Positions 5,267 through 6,030 of a DNA stretch of 6,030 nucleotides are shown here, piece by piece. The notes beneath the pieces were generated by a model. The model saw only the letters and a list, made by a program, of their open reading frames with translations. It made no database searches and was not told where the DNA came from. Position 1 is the first letter of the stretch. The number at the start of each line of letters is the position of its first letter. The DNA lies in assembly GCA_944326625.1 (NCBI GenBank), contig CALVER010000099.1, forward strand, positions 1 to 6,030. The letters are read 5' to 3'. This DNA comes from Candidatus Gastranaerophilales bacterium (lineage in GTDB: Bacteria; Cyanobacteriota; Vampirovibrionia; Gastranaerophilales; Gastranaerophilaceae). Both the position numbers and the translations under genes were made by a program.

Positions 5267-5653
5267 ATGTCCTGGATAAATGATTTAGATGCTTTAGCTT
5301 CCGCAGGTGTTTTAGGTTTTGATGCACCGGCATATATAAGAGGAACTCAACCGAGATACTACGGACATCCGGCATTGGAAACCATTCCGGATACACTGCC
5401 GCAGATAAAACCGCAGCCTCAAAAAGATGAGTTCAAACCGGAAAAAGGCAACAATCCTTCCTGGAAAAAATGGCTCTTTGGTATTATGGCAACCGCCGGC
5501 GTGATTTTTGGCGCATCTAAATTAAAATTTGTCAAAAATCTTATAGGAAAAATTAATTTGACAAACGTCAAAACATTGCCGCAAAAAGCATGGGACGGTA
5601 TTAAAAAAGGCTGGAATTATCTTAAAGGACTTTTCAAAAAGTCGACAACTTAG
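5267..5653 (+). CDS. Small single-pass membrane protein, function unknown
   Basis: 128 residues, not recognised as any named family. Residues 1-35 (MSWINDLDALASAGVLGFDAP...RYYG) look like a conserved soluble motif. Residues 38-66 are rich in proline, lysine and glutamine and form a likely flexible linker. Residues 69-85 (LFGIMATAGVIFGASKL) form one short hydrophobic, probably membrane-spanning helix, flanked by lysines on both sides. The tail from 87 to 128 is strongly basic, and 104-125 can form a cationic amphipathic helix with tryptophans at 109 and 116. No cleavable signal peptide is evident, because the hydrophobic segment is central. AAAGGAG at 5255-5261 supports the start. It is divergent from metG, and its TAG overlaps the stop of the convergent pilin-like gene by 4 bp. 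It could be a lineage-specific envelope protein; a toxin-like role for the cationic tail is possible but unsupported by a partner gene. Confidence 0.75.
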   Translation: MSWINDLDALASAGVLGFDAPAYIRGTQPRYYGHPALETIPDTLPQIKPQPQKDEFKPEKGNNPSWKKWLFGIMATAGVIFGASKLKFVKNLIGKINLTNVKTLPQKAWDGIKKGWNYLKGLFKKSTT

Positions 5654-6030
5654 TGAAAAACTTTGTCCAACATTGCTTTAGTGGAAAATCCACCGTCTTC
5701 GGGAGACATACAACCACCACCTACCAGATATAATTTTTTGTTATTTGAATTTATATTAAAAACAAAAAGATCATGCCCCCATTTGTTTGGGCCTGTTTTG
5801 CCGTTTATATCAACAGTAAATGACGGAGAAACGTCCGCTTCATCAAAGAAAAACACAATTGTCCCGTCTGCCAAAACATATACTTTTCGAGTATTTAAAA
5901 TTTGTGATTGCGTATAACCGGAACAATTATATTCAGCATAATCCTGCCAATAGTCTTCATCATAGTCTTCATCATCCTTATGTTCATTCTTTAATGCTGT
6001 GTCAACCCCGCTGTATTCAGGTATACAACC
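5650..6030 (-). CDS. Pilin-like / type II secretion pseudopilin-type protein, C-terminal part (partial)
   Basis: An open frame runs from the window edge at 6030 to TAA at 5652-5650, giving 126 visible residues; the N-terminus lies outside. The TTG at 5874 is an internal leucine codon, not the start. The tail has the sequence VYVLADGTIVFFF, then VDINGKTGPNKWGHDLFVF, and then YLVGGGCM. I associate this with the globular C-terminus of prepilin-type secreted proteins that are numerous in Melainabacteria; the D-x-N-G-x-x-G-P-N-x-x-G-x-D loop resembles a metal-binding turn. If so, a class III signal and N-terminal helix should appear beyond 6030, and the protein would be processed by a prepilin peptidase and assembled in the envelope. 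Two cysteines (visible residues 2 and 36) may form a disulfide. An acidic insert DEDYDEDYW comes from a 12-bp tandem duplication. Family assignment is from memory. Confidence 0.7.
   Translation of the reverse strand, partial: GCIPEYSGVDTALKNEHKDDEDYDEDYWQDYAEYNCSGYTQSQILNTRKVYVLADGTIVFFFDEADVSPSFTVDINGKTGPNKWGHDLFVFNINSNNKKLYLVGGGCMSPEDGGFSTKAMLDKVFH
5950..5973. repeat. Perfect 12-bp tandem duplication inside the pilin-like gene
   Basis: ATAGTCTTCATC at 5950-5961 is repeated exactly at 5962-5973. On the coding strand each unit encodes DEDY in frame, so copy-number change would lengthen or shorten an acidic loop without breaking the protein. This looks like a recent slippage duplication in a surface-exposed loop. 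Confidence 0.85.

Noticed and set aside
5628..5643. GACTTT/AAAGTC inverted repeat near the end of the plus-strand gene as a terminator
   Set aside because: The stem is only 6 bp, AT-rich, and not followed by a T-tract; it lies inside codons for LFKKS.
5650..5874. A 74-residue protein starting at TTG 5874
   Set aside because: The same frame is open upstream to the window edge, and the TTG is the leucine of the VLADGT motif, so it is internal to a larger partial gene.
1..6030. tRNA genes, rRNA, CRISPR array, transposase or integrase genes
   Set aside because: Looked for on both strands by eye; no cloverleaf-like segments with TTC-loop motifs, no spaced repeats of CRISPR length, and no recombinase motifs in any supported ORF.

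Overview
The window is AT-rich and reads as ordinary chromosome from a low-GC bacterium. My best guess at lineage is a gut Vampirovibrionia/Melainabacteria (Candidatus Gastranaerophilales). This rests mainly on the pilin-like protein at the right edge, whose LADGT...DINGxxGPNKWGxDLF tail I associate with that group. It also rests on the company of lineage-specific TPR and small membrane proteins. It is inference from memory, not from a search. Stop codons are standard (TAA, TGA, TAG).

Layout, left to right: (1) Positions 1-95 hold the start of a minus-strand ORF with a strong Shine-Dalgarno. It is interrupted by a run of nine G (plus-strand C, 60-68) that puts it out of frame; one added G reopens it to the window edge. 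(2) 160-1554, minus: a 464-residue TPR protein with a disordered Q/N-rich head. (3) 1649-3403, minus: a U32-family protein with the DUF3656-type region and C-terminal cysteine clusters, resembling the rRNA hydroxylase RlhA. (4) 3404-3586: a dense 183-bp control region. It carries divergent promoters sharing one -35 element, a predicted leaderless start for the U32 gene, a very short plus-strand transcription unit with its own terminator, and the metG terminator facing it. (5) 3587-5143, minus: methionyl-tRNA synthetase, short form without the C-terminal tRNA-binding domain. (6) 5144-5266: divergent intergenic region with an extended -10 promoter for metG and a weaker promoter for the plus-strand gene. 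(7) 5267-5653, plus: a 128-residue single-pass membrane protein of unknown function. (8) 5650-6030, minus, partial: C-terminal part of a pilin-like secreted protein, whose stop codon overlaps that of the plus gene by 4 bp.

metG and the U32 gene both concern translation (tRNA charging and probable RNA modification), but a clear terminator and separate promoters lie between them, so they are neighbours rather than one operon. The U32 and TPR genes have no visible terminator between them and could be partly co-transcribed, although the TPR gene also has a candidate promoter. I see no tRNA, rRNA, transposase, integrase or CRISPR array. The most interesting points are the poly-G interrupted ORF at the left edge and the shared-promoter/small-RNA locus at 3404-3561.
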